Shown here: piece by piece, positions 13,649 to 21,828 of the stretch
How the letters are laid out: each line of letters starts with the position of its first letter
Position numbering within the stretch: the first letter of the stretch is position 1
Assembly (NCBI GenBank): GCA_946405655.1
Contig: CAMJHX010000002.1
Coordinates: 1 to 26,129 of the forward strand
Source: an uncultured Clostridia bacterium
Lineage (GTDB): Bacteria > Bacillota > Clostridia > Oscillospirales > Oscillospiraceae
Direction: 5' to 3'
DNA length: 26,129 nt
The notes under the pieces: model-generated
Told to the model about the DNA's origin: nothing
Databases searched by the model: none
What the model saw: the letters and a program-made list of their open reading frames with translations, nothing else
Made by a program: the position numbers and the translations under genes

Positions 13649-14303
13649 AGTATAGCAACTCTAAGGCTTCTTCCCAATTGTGGATGGTAACGTCGCAGAT
13701 TCGCTTCATCTTCGGCCACTGCTCCGCGTGCGTCCGCTCGAAGATGCCCACGACCGTGCAGCCCGCCTCCTTCGCGGCGCGCGCGGCATAGTGCGAATCC
13801 TCGAACACGATCGTCTCCATCGGATAGACGCCGAACTCCCAAGCCGTCTGCAGGAAGATCTCCGGGCGCTCCTTGCCCATGCCGACGTCATCGCTGCTGA
13901 GGATGAACTCAAAATACTCGTCCACACCCAGCCGCTGCAGACAGGAATATGCCAGCGGCGCGGGCGTCAGCGTCAGGACGCACATCATCACGCCCTCCTC
14001 GCGCAGGGCGGAGAGAAATTCCTTCACGCCCGGACGGAGCGGAATGTCCTCCTGATAGTGCCTGTCCATCAGGTCGCCCATCTCCAGCATGACCTCCTCC
14101 GGCGTCTTGTCCAGATCCAGCGCCTGCTGAAAGAACTCCGCCGCCTCATACAGGGACATGGTTTCCACCGCGTCCTTCAGATCGAGATGCTCGTCCGGCG
14201 AGAGGTTCAGGCTCTCCAGATATTCCGCCGTCAGCCGATCCCAGTACGGCATGGAGTCGATGAGCGTTCCGTCCATGTCGAAAATGGCAAATGACGCTTC
14301 CAT
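13647..14303 (-). CDS. HAD-superfamily phosphatase
   Basis: Protein of 218 residues from the family of beta-phosphoglucomutase-like HAD hydrolases. Motif I is FDMDGTLID with nucleophile D9 and acid D11; motif II T111 (VLTLTP); motif III K144 (GMGKERPEIF); motif IV E168/D169 (VFEDS). A helical cap (about 17-85) follows motif I, the usual C1 cap. The open frame extends 15 codons upstream, but the ATG at 14303 directly follows the TGA of the thiamine-binding gene with 1 nt between and starts at the canonical site, so it is preferred. Coupling to a thiamine-binding protein raises the chance that it acts on a thiamine phosphate, but substrates of this family are broad and cannot be read from sequence. 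Confidence 0.85.
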   Translation of the reverse strand: MEASFAIFDMDGTLIDSMPYWDRLTAEYLESLNLSPDEHLDLKDAVETMSLYEAAEFFQQALDLDKTPEEVMLEMGDLMDRHYQEDIPLRPGVKEFLSALREEGVMMCVLTLTPAPLAYSCLQRLGVDEYFEFILSSDDVGMGKERPEIFLQTAWEFGVYPMETIVFEDSHYAARAAKEAGCTVVGIFERTHAEQWPKMKRICDVTIHNWEEALELLY

Positions 14304-14304
14304 C

Positions 14305-14598
14305 TCACTTCTGATACTTGTCCGTTTTCTCCGCGATGGTGAGCACACCGTCCGGGCAGTAGTTCACCTTCACATAGCCGAGCACGCCCGGCGCGCCAGC
14401 GGAGACGCAGATGCGAAAGCACGCGCGAACGATCTCCATCAGCACCTCGAAGTCGCCCTCCAGCACCGTCTCGAACGGACCGACGGTGTATTTCACCTCG
14501 CACGACGCGATGTATTGGATGACCGCGTCCACACAGTCGAGCATTTTTTTCTGATCCACCTGCTGCGGCAGAACCTGAATGGCTACGCTTGCGTTCAT
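14305..14598 (-). CDS. Thiamine-binding protein, MTH1187/DUF77 family
   Basis: Protein of 97 residues with the ferredoxin-like fold of the MTH1187/YkoF group, members of which bind thiamine. The typical segment VGPFETVLEGDFE is present, as is the start with alternating strands (ASVAIQVLPQQV). The ATG at 14598 is preferred over a GTG directly before it because GGAGG lies 8 nt upstream. It shares a transcript with the HAD phosphatase (1 nt apart) under a perfect promoter at 14622-14651. It is probably cytosolic and may sequester or sense thiamine. Confidence 0.82.
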   Translation of the reverse strand: MNASVAIQVLPQQVDQKKMLDCVDAVIQYIASCEVKYTVGPFETVLEGDFEVLMEIVRACFRICVSAGAPGVLGYVKVNYCPDGVLTIAEKTDKYQK

Positions 14599-14621
14599 CA
14601 CGCTCGCCTCCTTTTGGTAAA

Positions 14622-14651
14622 ATTATACGATTTTCATCCCGATCATGTCAA
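14622..14651 (-). promoter_or_regulatory. Consensus promoter of the thiamine-binding/HAD operon
   Basis: On the minus strand TTGACA (14651-14646), an 18-nt spacer and TATAAT (14627-14622). It begins only 7 nt after the stop codon of the upstream TIM-barrel gene, so the two units can be transcribed independently. No thiamine (TPP) riboswitch fits between promoter and start. Confidence 0.85.
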
Positions 14652-14658
14652 GCGGGAA

Positions 14659-15402
14659 TCAGGGATGCGCCTCGCCGTTTCGATAGGCCGCCATGATCTC
14701 CTTGAACACGTCGCCGGGGGAGGGCGGCGTCCAGACGATCGCGTTCGCGCCGGCCTGGATCGTCCTTGCGAGACTCTCGTCCGTCGGACCGCCGGTCGCG
14801 ATGATCGGCAGCTCCTTAAACTGCGCGCGCAGCGCGGCCACGACCTCCGGCGTCTGCGCCCCGGCCGCCACGTTGATGATCGCGGCGCCGTTTTCGATGC
14901 GCTCGGCGATCCCGTCGGCGGAGAAGGCGGTCACGATGATCGGAATGTCGATCGTGTCGTGCAGCTCGCGGATGACCTCGTTTGCCGTCGGCGCGTTTAC
15001 GACCACGCCGCTCGCGCCCTGCATCTCGGCGTAGTTGGCGAGATTCACCACGCGCTTTCCCTGCGTCAGACCGCCGCCCACGCCCGCGAACACCGGGATG
15101 TCCGCCGAATGCACGAGCGCCTCGGTGATGATCTGCTGCGGCGTGTAGGGGTAGACCGCGAGCACCGCGTCCGCGTCCACATTGCGGATCGTCGCGAGAT
15201 CTGTCGTGAACACGAGCGAGCGGATGCGCCGCCCGAAGACGACGATCCCGCTGCACCGCTGGATCTGCTCCGGCACGCGCAGCGCAAAGCCGCGCAGCTT
15301 GCCGTTGATCTGCGGCGCCTCCATCGGCTCGGACTCTGTTTCAAAAATGGCTCTCGAAGCGCGCCGGATCTCCTCCAGCCGCCGTCTTCTGATGCGTCCC
15401 AT
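14659..15402 (-). CDS. TIM-barrel-like protein of unknown function
   Basis: Protein of 247 residues resembling an uncharacterised group common in Clostridia. Alternating strands and helices are visible, with IPVFAGVGGGLTQGK, VVVNAPTANE and a late phosphate-binding-like strand IIATGGPTDES, all typical of (beta/alpha)8 barrels binding a phosphorylated ligand. The N-terminal 45 residues are basic and then conserved-looking (INGKLRGFALRVPEQIQRCSG). GGAGG lies upstream of the ATG at 15402. It is followed by the thiamine-binding gene under a separate promoter, so an operon link is uncertain. I cannot name a reaction. Confidence 0.78.
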   Translation of the reverse strand: MGRIRRRRLEEIRRASRAIFETESEPMEAPQINGKLRGFALRVPEQIQRCSGIVVFGRRIRSLVFTTDLATIRNVDADAVLAVYPYTPQQIITEALVHSADIPVFAGVGGGLTQGKRVVNLANYAEMQGASGVVVNAPTANEVIRELHDTIDIPIIVTAFSADGIAERIENGAAIINVAAGAQTPEVVAALRAQFKELPIIATGGPTDESLARTIQAGANAIVWTPPSPGDVFKEIMAAYRNGEAHP

Positions 15403-15675
15403 GGTTTTTCCTCCTGTCCTTGGTGTTTGACCTCATTGTAAAACAAGGAACCGCGAAAATGTTGAAGAATTCATGAAAACTGTTACATGTGTGCAAAATT
15501 GGTAAAAGCACCCTGCTCGTTGCAGCTTTCACGAATCCAACATGGAGTTTTCAACACTTTCAACAACTTTTTCAACATATTATGTCTACCCGCAGATTAT
15601 GATATGGACAGGATTCATTTATCTGTTTTCCGCAAATAATAATCATATCTTAACCGAAAACCCGCCCGGCCGCGG
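15403..15675. other. AT-rich intergenic stretch with TTTCAACA repeats
   Basis: No believable gene. Three copies of TTTCAACA stand in the same orientation at 15549-15556, 15558-15565 and 15570-15577, and an imperfect inverted copy at 15460-15467. The stretch is much richer in A and T than its neighbours. A 31-codon minus-strand ORF crosses the repeats (15483-15578) but lacks a ribosome site. The promoter of the AI-2E gene follows at its right end. Confidence 0.6.
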
Positions 15676-15704
15676 TTGACCGTTTGCGGGAAAAATAGTA
15701 GAAT
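15676..15704 (+). promoter_or_regulatory. Promoter of the AI-2E family transporter gene
   Basis: TTGACC (15676-15681), a 17-nt spacer and TAGAAT (15699-15704); one mismatch in each box. Confidence 0.75.
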
Positions 15705-15745
15705 AAGGATGAAGACACAGCCTTTCTCGGAGAACGGATCGAATC

Positions 15746-17077
15746 ATGAAACATTTCTGGGAAAAAAGTGAATATATCAAGTGGGGACTCACGGCGTTTC
15801 TCGTCATCGCGGCGGAGATTCTGTTCTATATGTTCCTGCAGCATGCCGGCGTGGTGCTCGGCTGGCTCGGCAGCGTTCTGAAGGTGCTCGCGCCGATCAT
15901 CTGGGGTCTCGTCATCTCCTATATCCTCTGGCCGGGGACGAAGTATCTGCAGTATAAGCTCTTTCTCCCGTGGCTGGACCGCCGCTTCCCGAAGCGCGCG
16001 AACAACGCCGCCACGTCGCGTCTGCTCGCGGTGATCGTCGTCATCACGCTCGCGCTCCTCTTCATCGGCGTCCTGCTCTGGATCGTCATCCCGCAGGTCT
16101 ATACGAGCGTGGAGAGCATCGTCTCCAACGCGCCGGAATATCTGCAGACGATCAGCGATTTCATCGAGCGCTTCTTTGAGAACTATCCCAATCTCGAGTC
16201 CGCGCTCCTGCAGGCCACGGGCAACGTGTCCGACAGCGTGGTCGAATGGGCCAAGAGCGTCGTCCTGCCGAATCTGAGCACGATCGTCACGAACGTCTCC
16301 ACCGGCGTCTATCTCGTGCTGCGCGGCGTGTTCAGCGTGCTCGTCGGCTTCGTCGTCGCCTGCTATGTGCTCTATAACGTCGAGTCGATCGACGCTGTGT
16401 CGAAGAAGCTGCTCTACAGCATCTTTCCGATCCGCCGCGCCGAGCAGATCAACAAAGCCGTCAATTTCATGGACGGCGTGTTCAACGGCTTCATCATCGG
16501 CAAGATCATCGATTCGCTGATTATCGGCGTGCTGTGCTATATCGTCTGCGCCATCGCGAGGATGCCCTATGTCGTGCTCGTGAGCGTCATCGTCGGCGTC
16601 ACGAACATCATCCCGTTTTTCGGCCCCTTCATCGGCGCGATCCCGTCGGGCATCATCATCCTGCTCGTCTCGCCTGTCAAGGCGCTCATCTTTGCCGTCA
16701 TCATCCTCGTCCTGCAGCAGCTTGACGGCAACATCATCGGCCCCAAGATTCTCGGCAGCTCCATCGGCATCAACGGCTTCTGGGTCATGTTTGCCATCAT
16801 CGTGGGCGGCGGGCTCTTCGGCTTCATGGGCATGCTGCTCGCGGTGCCGACCTTCGCCGTGATCTATGCCTCGGTGGAGGCGCTGATCAACCACGGACTG
16901 AAAAAACGCGGTCTCCGAACGGAAACCGCGCTGTACGTGAATATGGACCATATCGACCCGGAGACGAAGAAAATCATCCCCGCGCCCGAGCCGGAAAAGC
17001 CGGAGAAGAAGGAGAGCGCCGGACCCTCGCTGCGCGAGCGGCTTGCCGGAAAGCGCTCAAAGCGACGGAAAAAGTGA
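15746..17077 (+). CDS. AI-2E family transporter (YtvI/PerM-like)
   Basis: Integral membrane protein of 443 residues with about seven to eight helices. The signature GVTNIIPFFGPFIGAIP and the following GxxxxPKxLGSSIG region (NIIGPKILGSSIGIN) identify the AI-2E/PerM family. Members export small molecules or exchange ions; E. coli TqsA exports autoinducer-2, others are Na+/H+ antiporters, so the substrate is open. The C-terminal 50 residues are cytosolic and rich in Pro, Glu and Lys. Its last 21 nt overlap the end of the converging cysteine desulfurase gene, with no terminator between them. The ribosome site (GGAGAACGGA) is only moderate. Confidence 0.87.
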   Translation: MKHFWEKSEYIKWGLTAFLVIAAEILFYMFLQHAGVVLGWLGSVLKVLAPIIWGLVISYILWPGTKYLQYKLFLPWLDRRFPKRANNAATSRLLAVIVVITLALLFIGVLLWIVIPQVYTSVESIVSNAPEYLQTISDFIERFFENYPNLESALLQATGNVSDSVVEWAKSVVLPNLSTIVTNVSTGVYLVLRGVFSVLVGFVVACYVLYNVESIDAVSKKLLYSIFPIRRAEQINKAVNFMDGVFNGFIIGKIIDSLIIGVLCYIVCAIARMPYVVLVSVIVGVTNIIPFFGPFIGAIPSGIIILLVSPVKALIFAVIILVLQQLDGNIIGPKILGSSIGINGFWVMFAIIVGGGLFGFMGMLLAVPTFAVIYASVEALINHGLKKRGLRTETALYVNMDHIDPETKKIIPAPEPEKPEKKESAGPSLRERLAGKRSKRRKK

Positions 17078-18190
17078 TCCCTGCGCCTGGATGAGCGCGG
17101 CGCAGAACGCGTCCACGTCCGCCTCGGTCGTGTATCGCGAGAAGCTGATGCGCAGCGCCCCGTCAATGACCTTTGCCGGGAGGCCCATCGCCTCCAGCAC
17201 ATGGCTCCGCCCGCCCTTTTTGCAGGCGGAGCTTTTGGATGTGTAAATCTCCCGCGCCTCCAGATAATTCATCAGCACCTCGCTGCGGTAGCCCGGGAGC
17301 GACAGGCTCTGAATGTGCGGCGCGCCGCCGCCGATGAAGACGATCTGCTCTCCCAGCGCGTCGGTGAGCGTCTGCACCATGTGCGCTCTCAGGCGCTCCA
17401 TCTCCGCTGTTGCGGAGGCCATTTTCTTCTTCCCGATCTCGCAGGCGGCGCCGAAGGCCGCGATCTGCGGCGTGTTCTCCGTTCCGGCGCGGATGCCCTT
17501 CTCCTGCCCGCCGCCGTGGATGTAGGGCGGCAGACGAAGCCCCGTGCGGATATAGAGCGCGCCGATCCCCTTGGGGGCATGGATCTTGTGCCCGCTGATC
17601 GTGATCAGATCCGCGCCGAGCCTGTCCGCGCGAAACGGGACCTTTAAGAATGCCTGCACCGCGTCGGTGTGCAGCAGCGCCGGGCTCTTTTCCGCCTTCA
17701 GCATGCGCGCGACGCCCGCAATGTCCGTCACGGTGCCGATCTCGTTGTTCACCATCATGAGACTCACGAGGATCGTGTCCGGACGCAGGGCCTCCTTCAC
17801 GGCGTCCACGGAGATGCTCCCGTCCGCGGCGGGGGAGAGGCGCGTGACCTCAAAGCCCTCTTTTTCCAGCGCGTCGAGCGTTTTGCGGATCGCGTCGTGC
17901 TCCATCATGCTGGAGATGATGTGCCTGCCCTTTCGCTGCATGCTCCGCGCGCCGGAGAGGAGCGCCCAGTTGTCGCCCTCCGAGCCGCAGGAGGTGAAGT
18001 ACACCTCGTCCGGCCTGCAGCCGAGCGCGGAGGCCACCTGCGCTCTTGCCGTGTCCACCGAATTCTTTGCCTCGCGCCCGAGCTTATAGGTCGCGCTCGG
18101 GTTTCCGAACTGCTCTGTCATCATGCGCACCGCTGCCGCGGCTGCCTCCTCGCAGACGCGCGTCGTCGCGGCGTTATCCAGATAAATCAT
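17057..18190 (-). CDS. Cysteine desulfurase, class V aminotransferase (IscS/NifS family)
   Basis: PLP enzyme of 377 residues that moves sulfur from cysteine to a carrier protein for Fe-S clusters or tRNA thiolation. Visible: YLDNAATT at the start, H98 (MMEHDAI), HTDAVQAF (PLP aspartate and Gln), K202 in SGHKIHAPKG (PLP lysine) and the sulfur-carrying C323 (SKSSACKKGG) on a short loop. The ATG at 18190 gives the family's standard N-terminus; an upstream start at 18205 only adds MRFKT. It has a strong promoter located inside the divergent mtaB gene (18232-18260). No IscU or other partner is next to it, but it faces a methylthiotransferase, an Fe-S/sulfur enzyme. Confidence 0.92.
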   Translation of the reverse strand: MIYLDNAATTRVCEEAAAAAVRMMTEQFGNPSATYKLGREAKNSVDTARAQVASALGCRPDEVYFTSCGSEGDNWALLSGARSMQRKGRHIISSMMEHDAIRKTLDALEKEGFEVTRLSPAADGSISVDAVKEALRPDTILVSLMMVNNEIGTVTDIAGVARMLKAEKSPALLHTDAVQAFLKVPFRADRLGADLITISGHKIHAPKGIGALYIRTGLRLPPYIHGGGQEKGIRAGTENTPQIAAFGAACEIGKKKMASATAEMERLRAHMVQTLTDALGEQIVFIGGGAPHIQSLSLPGYRSEVLMNYLEAREIYTSKSSACKKGGRSHVLEAMGLPAKVIDGALRISFSRYTTEADVDAFCAALIQAQGSLFPSL

Positions 18191-18222
18191 TGTTTTGAAC
18201 CTCATTTTTTGGAGTGAAAAGT

Positions 18223-19515
18223 ATGCGATACATTATAACTGCTCTCGGCTGCAAGGTCAACCAGTACGAGGCGCAGGCCGTCGAAACCCTCCTGCAGGAG
18301 CGGGGCTTCCAGCCCGCCGCGGAGGGCGAGAGCGTCGATCTCATCATTGTCAACACCTGCGCGGTCACGGCGGAGGGCGGGCGCAAATCCCGCCAGACGA
18401 TCCGCCGTCTGCGCGAGGAGCATCCCGGCGCGCTCACGGCGGTCTGCGGCTGCTGGAGCCAGCTGAGCCCCGCCGACGCGCAGTCCATCGGCGCCGACGT
18501 TGTGCACGGCAGCGGCGATAAGCACGCCTTTGTCGCGGATATCGTGAGGGCGTTCGAGGCGCGGGAATTCCAGTCCTTCGTGGATGATCCCTTCCAGCGC
18601 CGCGTGTTCGAGTCGCTGCCCGCGGGCGCCGTCTCCGGCCGCACCCGCGCCATGCTCAAGATTCAGGACGGCTGCCACAATTTCTGCACCTACTGCGTCA
18701 TTCCCTATACGCGCGGGCGCATCCGCTCCCTGCCGCTCGGGGAGATCGCGGCGCAGACCGCTGACCTCTATGCCGAGGGCTACCGCGAGCTCGTCCTCAC
18801 CGGCATCGAGATCGCGTCCTACGGCGTCGACCTCGAGGGAAAGCCCAACCTCGCGGACGCTGTTGTCGCGGCGGCAAAGGCTGCCCCGGGCATGCGGCTT
18901 CGCCTCGGCTCTCTGGAGCCCACCGCCGTCACGGAGGAGTTCTGCCGCGCCATCGCCGCGACGGGGCAGGTCTGCGATCATTTCCATCTCTCCCTCCAGA
19001 GCGGCACGGACCGCACCCTCGCGCGCATGAACCGCAAGTATGACACCGCGGCGTTCACCGCCGTCGCGGAGCGGCTGCGCCGGTATTTCCCCGGCTGCGC
19101 GCTCACGGCGGATCTCATCACGGGCTTTCCCGGCGAGACGGAGGCGGATCATGCCGCCACGCTCGATTTCCTGAGAAAGATCGCCTTCTCGCAGGTGCAC
19201 GTCTTCCCGTATTCCCGCCGCCCCGGCACGAAGGCGGACGCCATGCCCGAGCAGCTGACCGCCGCCGTCAAATCGCAGCGCGCGCACGAGGCGCAGCGCG
19301 CGGCGGACGAGACGCGCGCCGATTACTTAACCGCCCAGATCGGGCGCACGCTCTCCGTCCTCTTTGAGACCGAGCAGGACGGCGGATGGCTCGGCCACAG
19401 CACGAACTACTGCACCGTCCTCGCCGAGGGCGAGGGGCTGCGCGGTCTTGTCAAAAATGTCGAAATCACAGGCGTTTCCGGCGCAATGCTTGTCGGAACG
19501 CTCGTTGACGCTTGA
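18223..19515 (+). CDS. mtaB: tRNA t6A37 methylthiotransferase MtaB
   Basis: Radical-SAM enzyme of 430 residues that adds a methylthio group to t6A37 in tRNA (makes ms2t6A). The N-terminal UPF0004 domain holds the second cluster's cysteines C10, C46 and one of C75/C77. The radical-SAM cluster is C151-x3-C155-x2-C158 (DGCHNFCTYC). The short N-terminal domain, YIITALGCKVNQYEAQ start and a C-terminal TRAM-like beta domain (about 370-430) favour MtaB over MiaB or RimO. The ATG at 18223 has GGAG 8 nt upstream; a GTG at 18214 overlaps that ribosome site. It diverges from cysteine desulfurase with 32 nt between start codons. I see no clear promoter of its own. Confidence 0.9.
   Translation: MRYIITALGCKVNQYEAQAVETLLQERGFQPAAEGESVDLIIVNTCAVTAEGGRKSRQTIRRLREEHPGALTAVCGCWSQLSPADAQSIGADVVHGSGDKHAFVADIVRAFEAREFQSFVDDPFQRRVFESLPAGAVSGRTRAMLKIQDGCHNFCTYCVIPYTRGRIRSLPLGEIAAQTADLYAEGYRELVLTGIEIASYGVDLEGKPNLADAVVAAAKAAPGMRLRLGSLEPTAVTEEFCRAIAATGQVCDHFHLSLQSGTDRTLARMNRKYDTAAFTAVAERLRRYFPGCALTADLITGFPGETEADHAATLDFLRKIAFSQVHVFPYSRRPGTKADAMPEQLTAAVKSQRAHEAQRAADETRADYLTAQIGRTLSVLFETEQDGGWLGHSTNYCTVLAEGEGLRGLVKNVEITGVSGAMLVGTLVDA
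18232..18260 (-). promoter_or_regulatory. Promoter of the cysteine desulfurase gene, inside mtaB
   Basis: On the minus strand TTGACC (18260-18255), a 17-nt spacer and TATAAT (18237-18232). It overlaps codons 4 to 13 of the divergent mtaB gene. Confidence 0.8.
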
Positions 19516-19541
19516 CTTTTTTCGTGATAAAGTGATAAAGC
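19512..19541 (+). promoter_or_regulatory. Possible promoter of serC-serA
   Basis: TTGACT (19512-19517) overlaps the mtaB stop codon; a poor -10 (TAAAGC, 19536-19541) follows at 18 nt. The spacer contains a tandem GTGATAAA repeat, and 9-nt arms GACTTTTTT (19514-19522) and AAAAAAGTC (19543-19551) could pair. The operon may instead be read through from mtaB. Confidence 0.35.
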
Positions 19542-19567
19542 TAAAAAAGTCTGAGAGGTCGATCAGA

Positions 19568-20662
19568 TTGGACAGAAATCAGGTTTTCAATTTCTCCGCG
19601 GGGCCGTCCGTGCTCCCGGAGGCCGTGCTCATAAAGGCGCAGGCGGAGCTGATGAACTATCGCGGCTCCGGCATGTCCGTCATGGAGATGAGCCACCGCA
19701 GCGCCGTCTATGCGGACATTTTTGCCGAGACGAAGGCGCGCATGAAGGCTGCGCTCTCCGTGCCGGATACGCATGAGGTGCTCTTTCTGCAGGGCGGCGC
19801 GTCCACGCAGTTTTCCATGGTTCCGCTGAACCTGCTGCCGGAGGGCGGCAGCGCGGACTATGCCGTCACGGGTCATTTCTCCGGCTCGGCGGCAAAGGAG
19901 GCGGCAAAGTTCGGCGCGGTGCACCTCGCGGCGGACACGAGCGAGCAGAAGCACACCTTCATCCCCGCGCAGGCGGAGCTCTCGCTCGATCCGAACGCCG
20001 CCTATTTCCACTATTGCGCGAATAACACCATCTACGGCACCGAGTGGCAGTACGTCCCCGAAACGGGGAGCGTTCCCCTCGTGTGCGACATGTCGTCCGA
20101 CATTCTTTCCCGTCCCGTGGACGTCGCAAAATACGGCCTCATCTACGCCGGCGCGCAGAAGAATATGGCGCCTGCCGGTCTCACGGTCGTGATCGTGAAC
20201 AAGGCGCTCGCGGGCCATGAGCGCCCTGAGACGCCTCTGATGCTCTCCTATCAGCGCATGATCGACAAGGACTCCATGTTCAACACCCCGCCGTGCTGGT
20301 GCATCTACATCCTCGGCCTCGTGCTCGAATGGCTCGAGGAGCAGGGCGGCGTTCGCGGCATGGAGCAGATCAAGCGCGAACGCGCGCGCAGGCTCTATGA
20401 ATATCTTGATAACAGCGCCCTCTTCACGCCGAACGCCCAGCCCGGCTCGCGCTCGGACATGAACGTCACCTTCCGCACGGGCGATCCCGCGCTTGACGCT
20501 CTCTGCGTCTCCGGCGCGGCGGAGCGTGGGCTCCTCAATATCAAGGGCCACCGCGTCGCGGGCGGCATGCGCGCGAGCATCTATAACGCCATGCCCATGG
20601 CGGGCGTGGACGCGCTCATCGCCTATCTGAAAGAATTTGAGGTGGAACACCATGGAAAATAA
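19568..20662 (+). CDS. serC: Phosphoserine aminotransferase SerC
   Basis: PLP aminotransferase of 364 residues, the usual SerC length, making phosphoserine from 3-phosphohydroxypyruvate and glutamate. The start region NFSAGPSVLPE, the HRS motif near 43, GGAST near 77-80 and the PLP lysine K198 in AGAQKNMAPAG are all characteristic. The start is TTG at 19568 (AGAGGT 8 nt upstream); the open frame continues far upstream into mtaB only by chance. The end overlaps serA by 11 nt, so SerC and SerA are translationally coupled. A serB phosphatase is not in the window. Confidence 0.92.
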   Translation: MDRNQVFNFSAGPSVLPEAVLIKAQAELMNYRGSGMSVMEMSHRSAVYADIFAETKARMKAALSVPDTHEVLFLQGGASTQFSMVPLNLLPEGGSADYAVTGHFSGSAAKEAAKFGAVHLAADTSEQKHTFIPAQAELSLDPNAAYFHYCANNTIYGTEWQYVPETGSVPLVCDMSSDILSRPVDVAKYGLIYAGAQKNMAPAGLTVVIVNKALAGHERPETPLMLSYQRMIDKDSMFNTPPCWCIYILGLVLEWLEEQGGVRGMEQIKRERARRLYEYLDNSALFTPNAQPGSRSDMNVTFRTGDPALDALCVSGAAERGLLNIKGHRVAGGMRASIYNAMPMAGVDALIAYLKEFEVEHHGK

Positions 20663-21827
20663 AAACTTCCGCATCCAGATCATGAACCACATTGCCGAGC
20701 GCGGCATCGCCTCGCTTGTCGAGCGCGGCTGCACCGTCGGCAAGGACGTGCCCGATCCGCAGGGCATCCTCCTGCGCAGCGCCGATCTGCACGACTATCC
20801 CTTTGGCGAGAGCCTGCTCGTCATCGCCCGCAGCGGCGCGGGTACGAACAACATCCCGCTCGATCAATGCTGCGACAAGGGCATCGTCGTCTTCAACAGC
20901 CCCGGCGCGAACGCCGAGGCGGTCAAGGAGCTCATCATCTGCTCCATGGTCATGTCCTCGCGCGACGTGCTCGGCAGCATCGACTGGGTCAAGAGCCTCA
21001 AGGACAAGGGCGATGAGATCCCCGCCCTCGTCGAAAAGGGCAAGGCCGCCTTCTCCGGCCCGGAGCTCACGGGCAAGACCCTCGGCGTCATCGGCCTCGG
21101 CGCGATCGGCTCGCAGATTGCAAACATCGCCGTCAAGCTCGGCATGAACGTCATCGGCTTTGACCCCTATCTCTCGGTTGACGCGGCCTGGCGGCTCAGC
21201 CGCAGCGTCCAGCACGCCGTGGACGTGGATGAAATCTTCATCAAGTCCGACTATATCAGCATCAACGTCCCCTTCACCGAGAGCACGAAGCACATGCTCG
21301 ACGCCGCGGCCTTCCGCAAGATGAAGCAGGGCGTGCGCGTCATCAATGAATCCCGCGCCGAGGTCGTGGACGACGACGCCATGCTCGAGGCGCTCGCCTC
21401 CGGCAAGGTGGGGAAATACATCACCGACTTCCCGAACAAGAAGCTCATCGGCGTGGAGAACGTCATCTGCATGCCGCATCTCGGCGCCTGCACGCCCGAG
21501 AGCGAGGAGCGCTCCTCCGTCATGGCCGCGCACGAGATGTACGATTACCTCGTCAACGGGAATATCAAAAACTCCGTCAACTTCCCGGACGCCACGCTCG
21601 AGCGCATGGGCACGAGCCGCCTGTGCATCCTCCACTTCAACAAGCCCACCATGCTCAACCAGTTCCTCCAGATCGCCTGCTCCACTGGCCTGAACGTCGA
21701 GAACATGATCAACAAGGCCTATCGGGATTACGCCTACGCCATGATCGATCTCAACGGCGAGCTGGACGAAGAACAGATCGAGGCCCTGCGAAGCATCCCC
21801 GACGTCATCCGCGTTCGGGTGGTATAA
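20652..21827 (+). CDS. serA: D-3-phosphoglycerate dehydrogenase SerA
   Basis: NAD-dependent dehydrogenase of 391 residues catalysing the first step of serine synthesis. The Rossmann motif GLGAIG (148-153) with acidic D171, catalytic R235 (NESRAEVVD) and H276 (MPHLGACTPESEE) are visible, and the last 75 residues look like an ACT domain (LCILHFNKPTMLNQF). The length is that of the short form with one ACT domain. At the place of the catalytic Glu (E. coli DVFPTEP) the sequence is TDFPNKK, so a Lys (K263) replaces it. GAGGTGG lies 6 nt before the ATG. Context with serC makes the assignment firm. Confidence 0.9.
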   Translation: MENKNFRIQIMNHIAERGIASLVERGCTVGKDVPDPQGILLRSADLHDYPFGESLLVIARSGAGTNNIPLDQCCDKGIVVFNSPGANAEAVKELIICSMVMSSRDVLGSIDWVKSLKDKGDEIPALVEKGKAAFSGPELTGKTLGVIGLGAIGSQIANIAVKLGMNVIGFDPYLSVDAAWRLSRSVQHAVDVDEIFIKSDYISINVPFTESTKHMLDAAAFRKMKQGVRVINESRAEVVDDDAMLEALASGKVGKYITDFPNKKLIGVENVICMPHLGACTPESEERSSVMAAHEMYDYLVNGNIKNSVNFPDATLERMGTSRLCILHFNKPTMLNQFLQIACSTGLNVENMINKAYRDYAYAMIDLNGELDEEQIEALRSIPDVIRVRVV

Positions 21828-21828
21828 G

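Noticed and set aside
14604..14621. TPP riboswitch before the thiamine-binding gene
   Set aside because: The leader between promoter and start is too short for the TPP aptamer, and its conserved words are absent.
15549..15577. Replication origin with DnaA boxes
   Set aside because: No TTATCCACA boxes, and neither dnaA nor dnaN is nearby; only a weak resemblance remains, kept as a low-score finding.
15483..15578. 31-codon minus-strand ORF with an amphipathic basic start (MLKKLLKVLK)
   Set aside because: No ribosome site; the basic start comes from reading the TTTCAACA repeats in reverse, so a peptide is unlikely.
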